The notes under the pieces were generated by a model. It did not search any database, was not told the DNA's origin, and saw only the letters and a list, made by a program, of their open reading frames with translations. Of a stretch of 64,000 bases of DNA, positions 23,739 to 34,723 are shown in pieces (within the stretch, counting starts at the first letter, position 1; each line of letters opens with the position of its first letter). The position numbers and the translations under genes were made by a program. The stretch covers positions 432,324-496,323 of the forward strand of contig NZ_LGIQ01000007.1 in the NCBI RefSeq assembly GCF_001187725.1, read 5' to 3'. Source of the stretch: Brevibacillus reuszeri. GTDB lineage: Bacteria > Bacillota > Bacilli > Brevibacillales > Brevibacillaceae.

Positions 23739-23770
23739 AACCTTCTTCTTAAATGAAGCAGGTTTTTTTG
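23739..23770 (+). terminator. Terminator of SAM riboswitch 1
   Basis: AACCT/AGGTT and CTTC/GAAG stem separated by one mismatch, loop TTAAAT, then seven T. Confidence 0.75.
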
Positions 23771-23845
23771 TTTTCGTGAGAGCGTCGTAACGCTTAGTAA
23801 AAAGAGATTTTTAAATCTTTTGGAAGTGCCAAAATTCATATTTTT

Positions 23846-23953
23846 CTTTATCCAGAGAGGTGGAGGGACTGGCCCGATGAAGCCCGGCAACCGTCATGCA
23901 ACATGTGACAAGGTGCCAATTCCTGCAGGACACAGGTTCCTGGGAGATAAGGA
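23846..23953 (+). promoter_or_regulatory. SAM-I riboswitch (S-box) 2
   Basis: A second full S-box: TTTATCCAGAGAGGTGGAGG, GAAGCCCGGCAACCG and GTGACAAGGTGCCAATTCC, closed by AGATAAGG. It differs from copy 1 mainly in the P3 and P4 arms. It is followed by its own terminator and then hom. Confidence 0.93.
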
Positions 23954-23973
23954 GAAGGGGAGCAGCGATGCCT

Positions 23974-24010
23974 AAAGCCTTCTTCTTAGCGAAGAAGGCT
24001 TTTCTTTTTT
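23974..24010 (+). terminator. Terminator of SAM riboswitch 2
   Basis: AAAGCCTTCTTC (23974-23985) and GAAGAAGGCTTT (23991-24002) form a perfect twelve-pair stem with a T-rich tail, directly ahead of hom. Confidence 0.9.
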
Positions 24011-24035
24011 CAATTACAAGGATGGAGTGGTTAGG

Positions 24036-26937
<2,902 letters not shown>

Positions 26938-26958
26938 AAGCACACTGCCTGCCCCAGT

Positions 26959-27093
26959 CTATCTTTTCGTAGTTGCGTCGTCCTTGCCATTTTTCTGATT
27001 GCCAGGAAAAACAGCTTTTTCCCATTTGGTCAGGAAGTAACCGGAGAGGACAAAGATTCCGATCGCTGCGACCGTAATGATTAATCCTGTCAT
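26959..27093 (-). CDS. Small single-span membrane protein (44 aa)
   Basis: MTGLIITVAAIGIFVLSGYF forms one N-terminal membrane helix, followed by a polar Lys/Asp-rich tail (FPGNQKNGKDDATTKR). A GAGGAGTGAGAG site lies before the ATG. It is convergent with glpK. Short proteins with this layout are common in Bacilli; no family recognised. Confidence 0.6.
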   Translation of the reverse strand: MTGLIITVAAIGIFVLSGYFLTKWEKAVFPGNQKNGKDDATTKR

Positions 27094-27213
27094 CGCTCTC
27101 ACTCCTCACGAGTTTGTTGCTTGATTACTATGTTTTACGAATGATCTGGCAGAGAGTTTCGCGGAAAAGGGAAAAAGCAGCGTTTTCACTCTCTTTTTCT
27201 GTGAAAAATGTCT

Positions 27214-27279
27214 CGACGTTCTTCATAAAAGTGGATGTGACCGCTTGCGGTCAAGCAAAACGGTCATGACCGTTTTGCT
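27214..27279 (+). repeat. Dispersed two-hairpin repeat, copy 1
   Basis: This 66-base unit matches 57800-57864 at roughly 85-90% by eye. It contains GACCGC-TT-GCGGTC (27239-27252) and a perfect 26-base palindrome at 27254-27279 centred on GGTCATGACC. The palindrome covers the stop codon of the CapA-like gene, so its last residues (AKRS) are encoded within the repeat. Confidence 0.7.
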
Positions 27280-28424
27280 AATACAGAACCGTCAGCTTCT
27301 ATTGTCACGTTCTCAGAAATCGACTCGATGCGCTTAATGAGAGCAGCGCCATCAGCATCATTCATCGGAACGGCTTGCCCCAGCTCCGCATAGTAGGGCA
27401 GCATTTTCAAGTGGCAATCGCCTGTTTTCGTGCAAGTCGCTTGCAACACCATACTATCCCATGTTTTGGGCTCGACAGCACGTGTGAAAATGAAATTGCC
27501 CATACTATATGCAATCCATTTGTCCTGGTACTGTTCAAAGCCTTGGAGGACGTGCGGGTGTCCTCCTACGATCAGGTCAGCGCCAGCATCGATATAGGCA
27601 CGTGCCAGCATTTTTTGATGATCTACGGGGAAATCGACCTTTTCTTTTCCCCAGTGGGCGATAACCACCACGAGATCAGCGTTTTTTTTGGCTTCTTGGA
27701 TTGCCTTTACTGCAAGTTCGGGATCATAAGTAGCTGCAAGTCCAGGCTGGTTTTTTCCGGCGTACCAGCTCACCTCAGGAATGACCCGGCTAAAGCCGAG
27801 CAGGGCAATACGTATGCCTTTTTTCTCTACGTAGACAGGGGCATAGGCTCTTTTGGCATCCTTGCCTGCACCGACATACGCAATTTGATTTTCATCTAAT
27901 GCCGCAAACGTATCGAGCAAGCCTTCGACTCCTTGGTCCATGGAATGATTATTCGCCAAATTTACTGCATCAATGCCAGCTGCTTTCATGGCAGGCACGG
28001 ATTCCGGTGCAGATTTGTAGACGAACTCTTTATTTTCTGATGGTGTTCCCCGCAAGGTAACAGGTGTCTCCAGATTGGCGATAGTATAATCATCTTGCAA
28101 AAAGACCGAGCGAACATGTGCAAAAGGGAAATCGAAGCCTTTTTCAAGCAAACGTTTTTCTACATTGCCAGACATCATGACATCCCCAACAAATGTCAAA
28201 GCCACAGTAGGTTCTTCGGGAATGTTCTCATGGTCTGTCGCTTCGTGGGAAGTTGGATCATCGGTACTGCTTCCGTTTTTCATAAACATATCAACAGCTA
28301 AGAACAGTCCAACTGAAAGAACAGCAAGCAGGCTGAAAACAAGTGTGTTTTGTACCATCCGAATCCACTTGCTTTTCCTCCTTTTCCGACGGGTTTTTAC
28401 ACGATTTGTTCGAGATTGGTTCAT
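27264..28424 (-). CDS. CapA-family (poly-gamma-glutamate synthesis-type) membrane-anchored protein
   Basis: A 386-residue protein. After a basic N-terminus (NRVKTRRKRRKSKWIRM) comes one membrane helix (QNTLVFSLLAVLSVGLFLAV) and a Ser/Thr/Asp linker, placing the domain outside. The metallophosphatase-like CapA domain shows FVGDVMMSG, NLETPVT, NLANNHSMDQG, IAHWGKE and GGHPHVLQG, all with their metal or active-site His/Asp/Asn. CapA proteins help make or anchor poly-gamma-glutamate, though many homologues are orphans, as here with no capB/C/E. ATG 28424 follows GGGGGAG. The C-terminal end falls in a dispersed repeat. Confidence 0.85.
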   Translation of the reverse strand: MNQSRTNRVKTRRKRRKSKWIRMVQNTLVFSLLAVLSVGLFLAVDMFMKNGSSTDDPTSHEATDHENIPEEPTVALTFVGDVMMSGNVEKRLLEKGFDFPFAHVRSVFLQDDYTIANLETPVTLRGTPSENKEFVYKSAPESVPAMKAAGIDAVNLANNHSMDQGVEGLLDTFAALDENQIAYVGAGKDAKRAYAPVYVEKKGIRIALLGFSRVIPEVSWYAGKNQPGLAATYDPELAVKAIQEAKKNADLVVVIAHWGKEKVDFPVDHQKMLARAYIDAGADLIVGGHPHVLQGFEQYQDKWIAYSMGNFIFTRAVEPKTWDSMVLQATCTKTGDCHLKMLPYYAELGQAVPMNDADGAALIKRIESISENVTIEADGSVLAKRS

Positions 28425-28544
28425 TTCTCCCCCTATTTCGTGAATCAAACATGATTTTGGAACATTATTTCATTATACCATGTGTGGAATCGCATTTCTT
28501 CCTGCGCAGATTTGCAAGAACCCACACAAAAAGGGGTAAATCGC

Positions 28545-29357
28545 ATGCAATTGGCTTTGGATCATTTGGTGCACTTCCTGGACCGACCGCCAGTAGAGGC
28601 AACCGAGAAATTCCGTCAGTATGGGTTTCATGCGGTAGCAGGTGGGCGACATGAACCGTGGGGTACGTGGAATAGCCTTAGTTACTTTGGCCTTTCTTAT
28701 GTGGAGTTTTTGTCAATCGAAGTGAGAGCACTTGCTGAGCGATCAGAGAACCCCTTGATTCGTCAGTTGGTGGAAGAAATCGCTTTAGGTGAGGGCCTTG
28801 CTCAAATTGCCCTGCGAACGAAGCAGATGGATGAGTGGGTAAACAAGCTGCAGAAGAAGGGTTTGATCGTTCAGGGACCGGTTGCTGGCAGTCGCAAACG
28901 GGAGGATGGTTCGATATTGAGCTGGCGAATGCTGTTTTTCGAGGATCCACAAAGCAAGCTAAGACCGCCTTTCTTGATCGAATGGCAGCAAAGTGATGAA
29001 GAACGTGAGAATGACCTGAAAAAGCGGGGAGGCATTGCTCCTCATCCCAATCATTCAAACTCCTTGCAGCAGGTAGGTGTTGCAGCAGCTGAACTGGAGG
29101 ATGCCGTGCAAACATGGAAGCGGTGGCTTGATTGTGAGGTAAGTGAAGCTTGGATCGATGAGCGGATAGGAGCGCGTTGCCAAGCATTGGAGCTAGGCGG
29201 TACTAAGCGCATTGTATTTTGTCAGCCGATTACAGCTGGCCTTGCAGCAGAAGCACTTGCTGCAGGTGGACAGCGACCGTTTTTTGCAACGATAGCAGGT
29301 GCAACAGCAGGGCATGATCAAATCTTTGGAGCAACGTATTTTCGGGAAGAGCGATAA
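28545..29357 (+). CDS. VOC-family (glyoxalase-like domain) protein
   Basis: A 270-residue protein whose N-terminal LALDHLVHFLDRPPVEATEK carries the first metal-type His, with WGTWNSLSYFGLSYVEFLSI next, as in the glyoxalase-like domain 3 group found in Bacilli. A second, weaker repeat (NSLQQVGVAAAELEDAVQTW and following) completes the paired beta-alpha-beta-beta-beta modules. The catalytic role is unknown. AAAAGGGG precedes the ATG; longer in-frame starts lack a site. Confidence 0.75.
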   Translation: MQLALDHLVHFLDRPPVEATEKFRQYGFHAVAGGRHEPWGTWNSLSYFGLSYVEFLSIEVRALAERSENPLIRQLVEEIALGEGLAQIALRTKQMDEWVNKLQKKGLIVQGPVAGSRKREDGSILSWRMLFFEDPQSKLRPPFLIEWQQSDEERENDLKKRGGIAPHPNHSNSLQQVGVAAAELEDAVQTWKRWLDCEVSEAWIDERIGARCQALELGGTKRIVFCQPITAGLAAEALAAGGQRPFFATIAGATAGHDQIFGATYFREER

Positions 29358-29395
29358 AAAACGAGCAGTACCTCGAAAAGAGGGCTGCTCGTTTT
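29357..29395. terminator. Bidirectional terminator between VOC and CcdC-like genes
   Basis: AAAACGAGCAG (29357-29367) pairs with CTGCTCGTTTT (29385-29395), T-rich on both strands and lying between convergent genes. Confidence 0.85.
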
Positions 29396-29398
29396 GAT

Positions 29399-29878
29399 TT
29401 AGGTTCCAAATGTCTTCTTTGTCAATTGGCGATACATGTATAGCATTGCGATTCGCCATGGGACAAGCATCCCGAATGCAAGCAGGAAGAAGAGTCCGCC
29501 GGTTTGAATCGGAGTAAATGAATCATTGATGAGCAGCTTGATAACAAGACGAATCACCAAAAGCCCCATCAAAATGAAGAAAAATGCCCGTGAACGTTTG
29601 AGATAAACATCCTGACCAATAATCTCAAAGCGAGAGGTTAAGATCAGAGGAATGGAAAACACCAAACCGACGAGAAAAGCGCCCACATCATACATCGGAG
29701 GTGTCGCTGCTTCCGGCAAGAAAAACATTGCGAAGCCTGTAGCCATAAAAAATGGTGGTAAAATTATGCTTTTTGCCGAGACCGGCTTTTTTTGACGCTT
29801 CATTCTCAAAAAGATAACGGCAGTCGCCATCAAGAGCGGAACTAAGACACCAAGAGCGGTTGATGAAAGTATTTGCAT
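29399..29878 (-). CDS. CcdC-family integral membrane protein
   Basis: A 159-residue protein with four to five helices (LSSTALGVLVPLLMATAVIF at the N-terminus). ILPPFFMATGFAMFFLPEA and SRFEIIGQDVYLKRSRAFFF match the CcdC/DUF1453 family, named for its link with cytochrome c biogenesis in Bacillus, though the role there is unproven. It starts ATG 29878 after AGGGGTTC. No other ccd gene is nearby. Confidence 0.75.
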   Translation of the reverse strand: MQILSSTALGVLVPLLMATAVIFLRMKRQKKPVSAKSIILPPFFMATGFAMFFLPEAATPPMYDVGAFLVGLVFSIPLILTSRFEIIGQDVYLKRSRAFFFILMGLLVIRLVIKLLINDSFTPIQTGGLFFLLAFGMLVPWRIAMLYMYRQLTKKTFGT

Positions 29879-29986
29879 GAGAACCCCTCCATTAGTTTTA
29901 AACTCAACTCTTTTTTTGTGTGTTCAAAAGACGACTTTTTGAACAACCTCTATTAGTTTACACCAAACCAAGGGTAGGGAAAAGTC

Positions 29987-31186
29987 TTATGCCGCAGCTT
30001 CATCGTTGGCTCTGACATCAAGGTTATGCTTTTTGCTGTAAATGAAGGTAACGATTGCAAAGAGCAGGGTCAAGGAACCAATAAACAGCAGGTAGCCGCT
30101 CACGCCAAGCAAATCCAATCCACCACCTGTAATTCCCAAAGCAACCAGGAAGAAGCTGCGATCTAGCATGCTTTTGAATGAAAAGAATCGTCCTTGCTGA
30201 TGGGCAGGCAGTCTTTTTTGAAAAATCGTTGAGATGACTGGGAAGAAGAATGCTACGACAAAGCCAAAAACGGCAAAAGAGCCCAAAACCATCATCTTGT
30301 TCTCAGCTACGGACATTCCGTACTGGGAAATGGCAAAGAAAACGAGCATCAAAGTGGACGCAGCCACCAGATTATTTTGCCCAATCCAACGCTTCGCGAG
30401 CAGGCTTCCGATGAGAATACTTCCTCCTTCAAATGCGTAAATCCAGCCCATTAGCTGTGGTTCATGATGAATTTCGCTAAAGTTCAAAATCATCAAATTG
30501 AGTCCGCCTAAAAATAGGGTGATCAAGCCGTTGTTAATGAGTCCGACCATGAGTGCAGGATCTTTTTTTGTAATCGTCAATACTTCGCGAAACTCAACCT
30601 TTTCCTGTATTCGGCGTGAAGTCACCTGTGGGATGCGCAAGAATAGGGTCACGAGAGCCAAAATCGCATACGCAACGATCGAGCACACGTAGAGCATTTG
30701 CAAATTCATTGAGACGACAAGTACACCACCTAATGCGGTACCACCAATACGGGATAGCGTAGAAATATTCAGATAGACGCTGTTTGCCTTAAGCAATTCG
30801 TCTTTGTCCAGTATCGCAGGTAGGGACGCTTGCACGGTCGGAAAGTAAAAGGCAGCGGAGCATTGCATAAAAATGAGGGAGACGATCATCCAGAGGATTG
30901 AATCATACGCAATAGCAGGGAACATGAAAACAGGACTCAAGCATCGTACCAGACTTGCCAGCATCATTACTTTTCCTTTGTCGTACATGTCAATGACGAC
31001 GCCAGCTTTGGGGGAGAGAAGAATACTGACAACCAGTCCACTCATCAAAATCAGTGCTTTTACCGTTTCAGATGGGATCAAGCTCTGCATGAACTGTAGA
31101 TTGGCAATGATTGAAATCCACATGCCCGCTCCTGCGACGATCTCCCCGGTCATTAAGAGGAGAAATGTTCGGTTTCGCCACAACAT
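29987..31186 (-). CDS. MFS transporter (drug efflux-like)
   Basis: A 399-residue twelve-helix transporter: NRTFLLLMTGEIVAGAGMWI first, then the cytosolic loop 2-3 sequence SPKAGVVIDMYDKGKVMMLA, which is a variant of the MFS motif A (GxxxDRxGRR). A second half begins near ALMVGLINNGLITLFLGGLN. MFS members of this type export drugs or metabolites. I prefer ATG 31186, with GGAG eight bases upstream, over the GTG at 31195. It is divergent from the CPBP protease gene. Confidence 0.8.
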   Translation of the reverse strand: MLWRNRTFLLLMTGEIVAGAGMWISIIANLQFMQSLIPSETVKALILMSGLVVSILLSPKAGVVIDMYDKGKVMMLASLVRCLSPVFMFPAIAYDSILWMIVSLIFMQCSAAFYFPTVQASLPAILDKDELLKANSVYLNISTLSRIGGTALGGVLVVSMNLQMLYVCSIVAYAILALVTLFLRIPQVTSRRIQEKVEFREVLTITKKDPALMVGLINNGLITLFLGGLNLMILNFSEIHHEPQLMGWIYAFEGGSILIGSLLAKRWIGQNNLVAASTLMLVFFAISQYGMSVAENKMMVLGSFAVFGFVVAFFFPVISTIFQKRLPAHQQGRFFSFKSMLDRSFFLVALGITGGGLDLLGVSGYLLFIGSLTLLFAIVTFIYSKKHNLDVRANDEAAA

Positions 31187-31355
31187 GAGAGCCACTCCAT
31201 ATCAAAATTTTTTTGCTAAGCAAAAGGTATCACTCAGTATAGCATCTCTCTCCAAAATTGTATATTTATTGTCTTTGTGGGTATGCACAGCTTGCATAAA
31301 GGACAACCTATACCGATACGAAGCGGCCATTACGCATGAGAGGGAGCTAATCCGC

Positions 31356-32036
31356 ATGACGCGAAACCGGTCGTTACTTTTGCTTATTGGTTATGGATTC
31401 GCAGCGACGCTGGCGATTTTTTATGGATTGCTTGAGAGGCGCAGCCTGTTTGTCACCTTTGTCTTGTTTCATTTGCTGGTCTGCCTGTGCATTCCTTTTT
31501 TGCATGGATGGTGGGATGGTACTCTTCGTGAAAGCTGGAGACATGCGTGGGGGCAGTTTGACAAGCGGGGTGCTTTTTATGGACTGGGATTGGGCTTGTT
31601 TCTACTCACAGGAGTGCTTGCTGGTAGCTGGATTCTGTTGCAAGCAGAGGGGCGTGCCGAGAATATCAGGAGAATTTTGGTTGAGTGGGACCTCAATGAT
31701 CGATGGATATGGCTATTCTCTGTTTATTTAGTGTTCCTGAATTCCCTGTTGGAGGAATTGTTTTGGCGAGGCTTCGTCCTGCAACGGATGCTACAGTCGT
31801 TATCCCAAGCGATGGCCATCGTTTTATCCAGCTTTTTTTATACGTTGTATCACTTGATTGTGGCCACGGTCATGTTTGGATTCAAGATAGGTCTGTTGAT
31901 CACGGTTCTTGTCTTTGTCTCAGGCATCATCTGGGGATGGATAAAAGGCTTGTTTCCAGCGATTTATACGACGTGGTTTAGTCACATACTCGCGGATTTG
32001 GGGCTGGTGATGACAGTTCTCTTGTGGATTTATTGA
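31356..32036 (+). CDS. CPBP-family intramembrane metalloprotease
   Basis: A 226-residue protein with six to seven helices. The CPBP (Abi, CAAX-protease-like) motifs are NSLLEELFWRGFVLQRML (EExxxR), SSFFYTLYHLIV (FxxxH) and WFSHILADLGLV (HxxxD). Such enzymes process prenylated or peptide substrates; in bacteria many guard against self-made bacteriocins. ATG 31356 follows AGAGGGAG; the open frame upstream is an antisense shadow of the MFS gene. The KptA-like gene follows after 28 bases and may be cotranscribed. Confidence 0.85.
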   Translation: MTRNRSLLLLIGYGFAATLAIFYGLLERRSLFVTFVLFHLLVCLCIPFLHGWWDGTLRESWRHAWGQFDKRGAFYGLGLGLFLLTGVLAGSWILLQAEGRAENIRRILVEWDLNDRWIWLFSVYLVFLNSLLEELFWRGFVLQRMLQSLSQAMAIVLSSFFYTLYHLIVATVMFGFKIGLLITVLVFVSGIIWGWIKGLFPAIYTTWFSHILADLGLVMTVLLWIY

Positions 32037-32064
32037 TGAGTGCTGTGTGATAGGGAGGACAGGG

Positions 32065-32616
32065 ATGACTGCACACGAAGAAGAAATGCAGTTGCGAAAA
32101 CGTTTGCTCAGTATTCTTCGGCAAAATAATGAGCACGTTCAGCTTTATTTTGATACGTACGGATATACACCGGTTGAACCGATGCTTGCCTATCTGCGGA
32201 CGTTAAAAGGGTGCGCGCTGGTTAGCCGATCTGATTTGTGGCAGGTCGTAGAAAACGATCCTGGTAAACAGATTGAATGGGATGGCGGCGCTTTGATAAG
32301 AGCCACCTACGGATTTTTGCCAACGATCTCTCGCGGAAGACTGACAGAGACGTCCCCGCCGGAGGTCCTTTATTACGGCACACATCGCAAATTAATCCGC
32401 CAAGGGCTTGAAGCGGGTTTGTTACCTATCGCTAGTGAGTTTGTTCAGCTAGCCCATAGTCCAAAAGATATCGGTATGCCAGTGGACGCTCTTTCGCTTT
32501 TAATCGTAAAAGCGCGGGAGGCTTATGCAGACGGCATTCCTTTTTTCGGCATAAGCGACCGCTATTTTATGTGTGGGGCGATTCCACCAGCATACGTAAT
32601 GCCATACGCCGATTAA
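32065..32616 (+). CDS. Divergent KptA/Tpt1-like RNA 2'-phosphotransferase fold protein
   Basis: A 183-residue protein aligned by eye with KptA/Tpt1. The central ALIRATYGFLPTISRGRL corresponds to IRAxQGHS..V.L, PPEVLYYGTHRKLIRQGL to PPxxLYHGT, and FVQLAHSPKDIGMP to HVHLS......G. GIPFFGISDRYFMCGAIPPA matches the FYxSxNxVWLxxxxP stretch. The RH pair near the N-terminus is RQ here and the His of QGHS is replaced, so two of the four expected catalytic residues are missing and the third Arg is doubtful. The enzyme removes an internal 2'-phosphate in spliced tRNA with NAD; this copy may be inactive or changed. GGGAGGACAGGG precedes ATG 32065. Confidence 0.65.
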   Translation: MTAHEEEMQLRKRLLSILRQNNEHVQLYFDTYGYTPVEPMLAYLRTLKGCALVSRSDLWQVVENDPGKQIEWDGGALIRATYGFLPTISRGRLTETSPPEVLYYGTHRKLIRQGLEAGLLPIASEFVQLAHSPKDIGMPVDALSLLIVKAREAYADGIPFFGISDRYFMCGAIPPAYVMPYAD

Positions 32617-33146
32617 TCGGGTTGGCTTTTTCGGCGTTCCTGGCGGATTTGCAGCTGGCGATTTCTTTCGGCATAGACATCGCTTCGGTCACGCAACGTA
32701 TGCTTGTTCAGTAAATAGACATCCTCCATATTACTGACGTTGTCTTTTGCCGAGTTTTTGTTCAGGCACGCTTGCTGCAGGGCACTATCTGCCACTGGCA
32801 GGGATAAGCTGTGATACGCCTTTCCTTGTTTCATTTCCTCCAGACGCTGGACGAGCAGGGTGTTTAAGGCTGTACTGTCCAAGCCGAGCTGGCGAATATC
32901 GCTTTGATGCTCATTCACGAGAGCCAGTGCGCTTGTCAGCATTTTGATTGCTCCACTCAAGTTCCCGCGTCTTTGATGGTACAGACCTACGGCAATTTGA
33001 ATCAATCCGACCCATACTGGCTTGCGTTCGTGGGGAGGAGCGCTTTTCCAATATTCTTCAAGAATTTCGTGACATTCAAAATAGTCGCGTTCAACATGAA
33101 ACTGGACCAAATAGTCCAGGTACGATTGTGGATACAAAGACGTCAC
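32613..33146 (-). CDS. DUF309 family protein (YpuF-like)
   Basis: A 177-residue protein. The N-terminal DYLVQFHVERDYFECHEILE is the DUF309 signature (HxxxxYxxCHExLE), followed by WVGLIQIAVGLYHQRRGNLS. A charged C-terminal extension (residues 125-177) is not part of the domain. Function unknown; the conserved His/Glu pattern suggests metal binding. The stop overlaps that of the convergent KptA-like gene. Starts at GTG 33146. Confidence 0.8.
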   Translation of the reverse strand: MTSLYPQSYLDYLVQFHVERDYFECHEILEEYWKSAPPHERKPVWVGLIQIAVGLYHQRRGNLSGAIKMLTSALALVNEHQSDIRQLGLDSTALNTLLVQRLEEMKQGKAYHSLSLPVADSALQQACLNKNSAKDNVSNMEDVYLLNKHTLRDRSDVYAERNRQLQIRQERRKSQPD

Positions 33147-33225
33147 CTCATTGCTTTGTTTTCAACTGTTGGGTTATGTACTATTATAAAGCAAAGAGAA
33201 GAGAAAATGAGGTGTGAAACCGTTT

Positions 33226-33474
33226 ATGACGAGAGAAGAACTCATGGCAGTTTTGGAAAAAAAGCGAATGACCGAAATTATAGAGCTGATTGAGGATGCA
33301 GAGCAAGGTGAATTGGAAGAGCTGGAGCTGGTGGAGAGTCTTGGCCTTTTGATGGATCAGGACTTAAATCGCGAAGTAATTCAACTGTTGGAAAGCTTGG
33401 GAGTTACCATCATCTACATCAGTGGGGATGACGAAGACTTCGAGGACGACGAGGATGATGAAGACGAAGATTAA
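33226..33474 (+). CDS. Small acidic protein, sigma-70 region 1.1-like
   Basis: An 82-residue, strongly acidic protein. Three short helices (TREELMAVLEKKRMTEIIEL, LEELELVESLGLLMDQDLN and REVIQLLESLGVTIIYI) are followed by an Asp/Glu tail. The helical pattern with a final strand resembles region 1.1 of sigma-70 factors, where it auto-inhibits DNA binding, and the N-terminus of delta-like proteins. This resemblance is by eye only. ATG 33226 fits the GAGGTG spacing better than GTG 33214. Confidence 0.55.
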   Translation: MTREELMAVLEKKRMTEIIELIEDAEQGELEELELVESLGLLMDQDLNREVIQLLESLGVTIIYISGDDEDFEDDEDDEDED

Positions 33475-33481
33475 GAAACTA

Positions 33482-33522
33482 AAAGAACCAACCTTCTTTT
33501 CTGCAAAGTCGGTTGGTTCTTT
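33482..33522. terminator. Bidirectional terminator
   Basis: AAAGAACCAACC (33482-33493) pairs with GGTTGGTTCTTT (33511-33522); perfect twelve-pair stem between convergent genes with T-rich flanks. Confidence 0.85.
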
Positions 33523-33532
33523 GCGATTTACG

Positions 33533-33703
33533 CTACTTTTGTGTCCATACACGATTTTTGTTCCGGGTAGCCGGGAACTTTTCGCCTTTGGAAAGCTCAA
33601 TGATCATCGGGTCTTGGACACTGGCTCCAGACTCGCCAATTTCCATATATACCGCGTTTTTTGGAGATTTTTGACCTTCGTGAAAGCGACTGTGTTCTCC
33701 CAT
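33533..33703 (-). CDS. YjzC-family small protein
   Basis: A 56-residue protein starting MGEHSRFHEGQKSPKNAVYM and ending GEKFPATRNKNRVWTQK. The pattern RF..GQK.P..G.Y.E.GE.G..V..P...L..G..FP.T...NR.W. is that of Bacillus YjzC, a small protein reported in sporulating cells. GGAGG lies seven bases before ATG 33703. The open frame continues upstream, but without a site. Confidence 0.75.
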   Translation of the reverse strand: MGEHSRFHEGQKSPKNAVYMEIGESGASVQDPMIIELSKGEKFPATRNKNRVWTQK

Positions 33704-33881
33704 AAGGACTCCTCCTTCAAGCGTTATCATATCGGGCTTAGTATTTCGTAAGCAGACTAGCTTCATGCTGGAAAAACCGTGACATTCGCTCATTTTCCCA
33801 TGAGAATAGACAAGTGCCCCGTGCCAATGAACCATCACCTACATACCTTGTAGATGTACCTATCATGAGGGGGTGAGATTC

Positions 33882-34136
33882 ATGGGATGCGGATGCAGAA
33901 GATCTCATTGCACATGTCATGTTAAGAAGTGCTGTAAGAAGAAATATTATAAAAAACATTGCTGCTATAAGCCAGTTTATAGAATGGAATGCAAGAGCAG
34001 TCACGGAAAATGTGGCCACGGTCATGGTCACGGGCATTGTGAACACGGCCATGGTTTCGATGGTTACGGTTATGGATCCTCAATGGGTGGTTACGGTGGT
34101 TTCGGAGGTTCCTCTATGGGTGGAGGCAAATGGTAA
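33882..34136 (+). CDS. Cys/His/Gly-rich small protein, probable spore coat component
   Basis: An 84-residue protein with an N-terminal Cys cluster (MGCGCRRSHCTCHVKKCCKK), a central His/Gly run (HGKCGHGHGHGHCEHGHGFD) and a C-terminal Gly/Ser/Tyr tail (GYGGFGGSSMGGGKW). No folded domain is expected. Composition suits a spore coat protein that cross-links by disulfides or binds metal, by analogy with small coat proteins of Bacilli; this is inference. GAGGGGGTGAG precedes ATG 33882. Confidence 0.6.
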   Translation: MGCGCRRSHCTCHVKKCCKKKYYKKHCCYKPVYRMECKSSHGKCGHGHGHGHCEHGHGFDGYGYGSSMGGYGGFGGSSMGGGKW

Positions 34137-34142
34137 TAGCGA

Positions 34143-34167
34143 AAAGCGCCTTTCGAGGCGCTTTTTT
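34143..34167 (+). terminator. Terminator of the Cys/His-rich gene
   Basis: AAGCGCC and GGCGCTT around a TTTCGA loop, then a T-run. Confidence 0.75.
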
Positions 34168-34236
34168 CGTTTTTTTTGCAATTTTGCCGACATTACATCG
34201 TACATTAAAAATAAGCAGATCGTAGGAGGAATCCTT

Positions 34237-34587
34237 ATGAGTAATCACTCTGGAAAAGAGGAGCGGATGTGGGCAATCATCGTACATTTGTCAGCCCTCA
34301 TCGGACTTATCGTTCCACTGGGAAATGTGCTCGGTCCATTGATTGTTTGGTTGGTAAAACGGGAGGAAGGAGCTTTTTTTGACGCACATGGTAAGGAAGC
34401 CTTGAACTTTAATATTTCTGTTACGATTTATGCAGCCATTGCAAGTCTCTTGCTCGTCATTTTTATCGGCGCGCTCTTATTGATTGCTTTGTTCCTGTTT
34501 TGGGTTATTTTGGTCATCATGGCAGCAGTGAAAGCGAATGAGGGAAAAGAGTTTCAGTATCCATTGATTTTCAGGTTTATCAAATGA
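34237..34587 (+). CDS. DUF4870 family membrane protein
   Basis: A 116-residue protein with three to four helices. EERMWAIIVHLSALIGLIVP and GNVLGPLIVWLVKREEGAFF followed by DAHGKEALNFNISV are the DUF4870 (Tic20-like) signature. Function unknown; membranes of many Bacilli carry one or more. ATG 34237 follows AGGAGGA. Confidence 0.8.
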   Translation: MSNHSGKEERMWAIIVHLSALIGLIVPLGNVLGPLIVWLVKREEGAFFDAHGKEALNFNISVTIYAAIASLLLVIFIGALLLIALFLFWVILVIMAAVKANEGKEFQYPLIFRFIK

Positions 34588-34601
34588 AAAGGAGCCTGAG
34601 A

Positions 34602-34634
34602 AAACCATTCCCATCCGGAATGGTTTCTTTTTGT
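34602..34634 (+). terminator. Terminator of the DUF4870 gene
   Basis: AAACCATTCC (34602-34611) pairs with GGAATGGTTT (34617-34626), followed by CTTTTTG. Confidence 0.85.
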
Positions 34635-34723
34635 TTGAATTTTCGTGCAAAAGAAGGAGGGAGCATACATGATCGCGAAATACGGTGGAAAGTGGGGTAA
34701 AGCGGTGAAAGGGGTGTCCTGGC

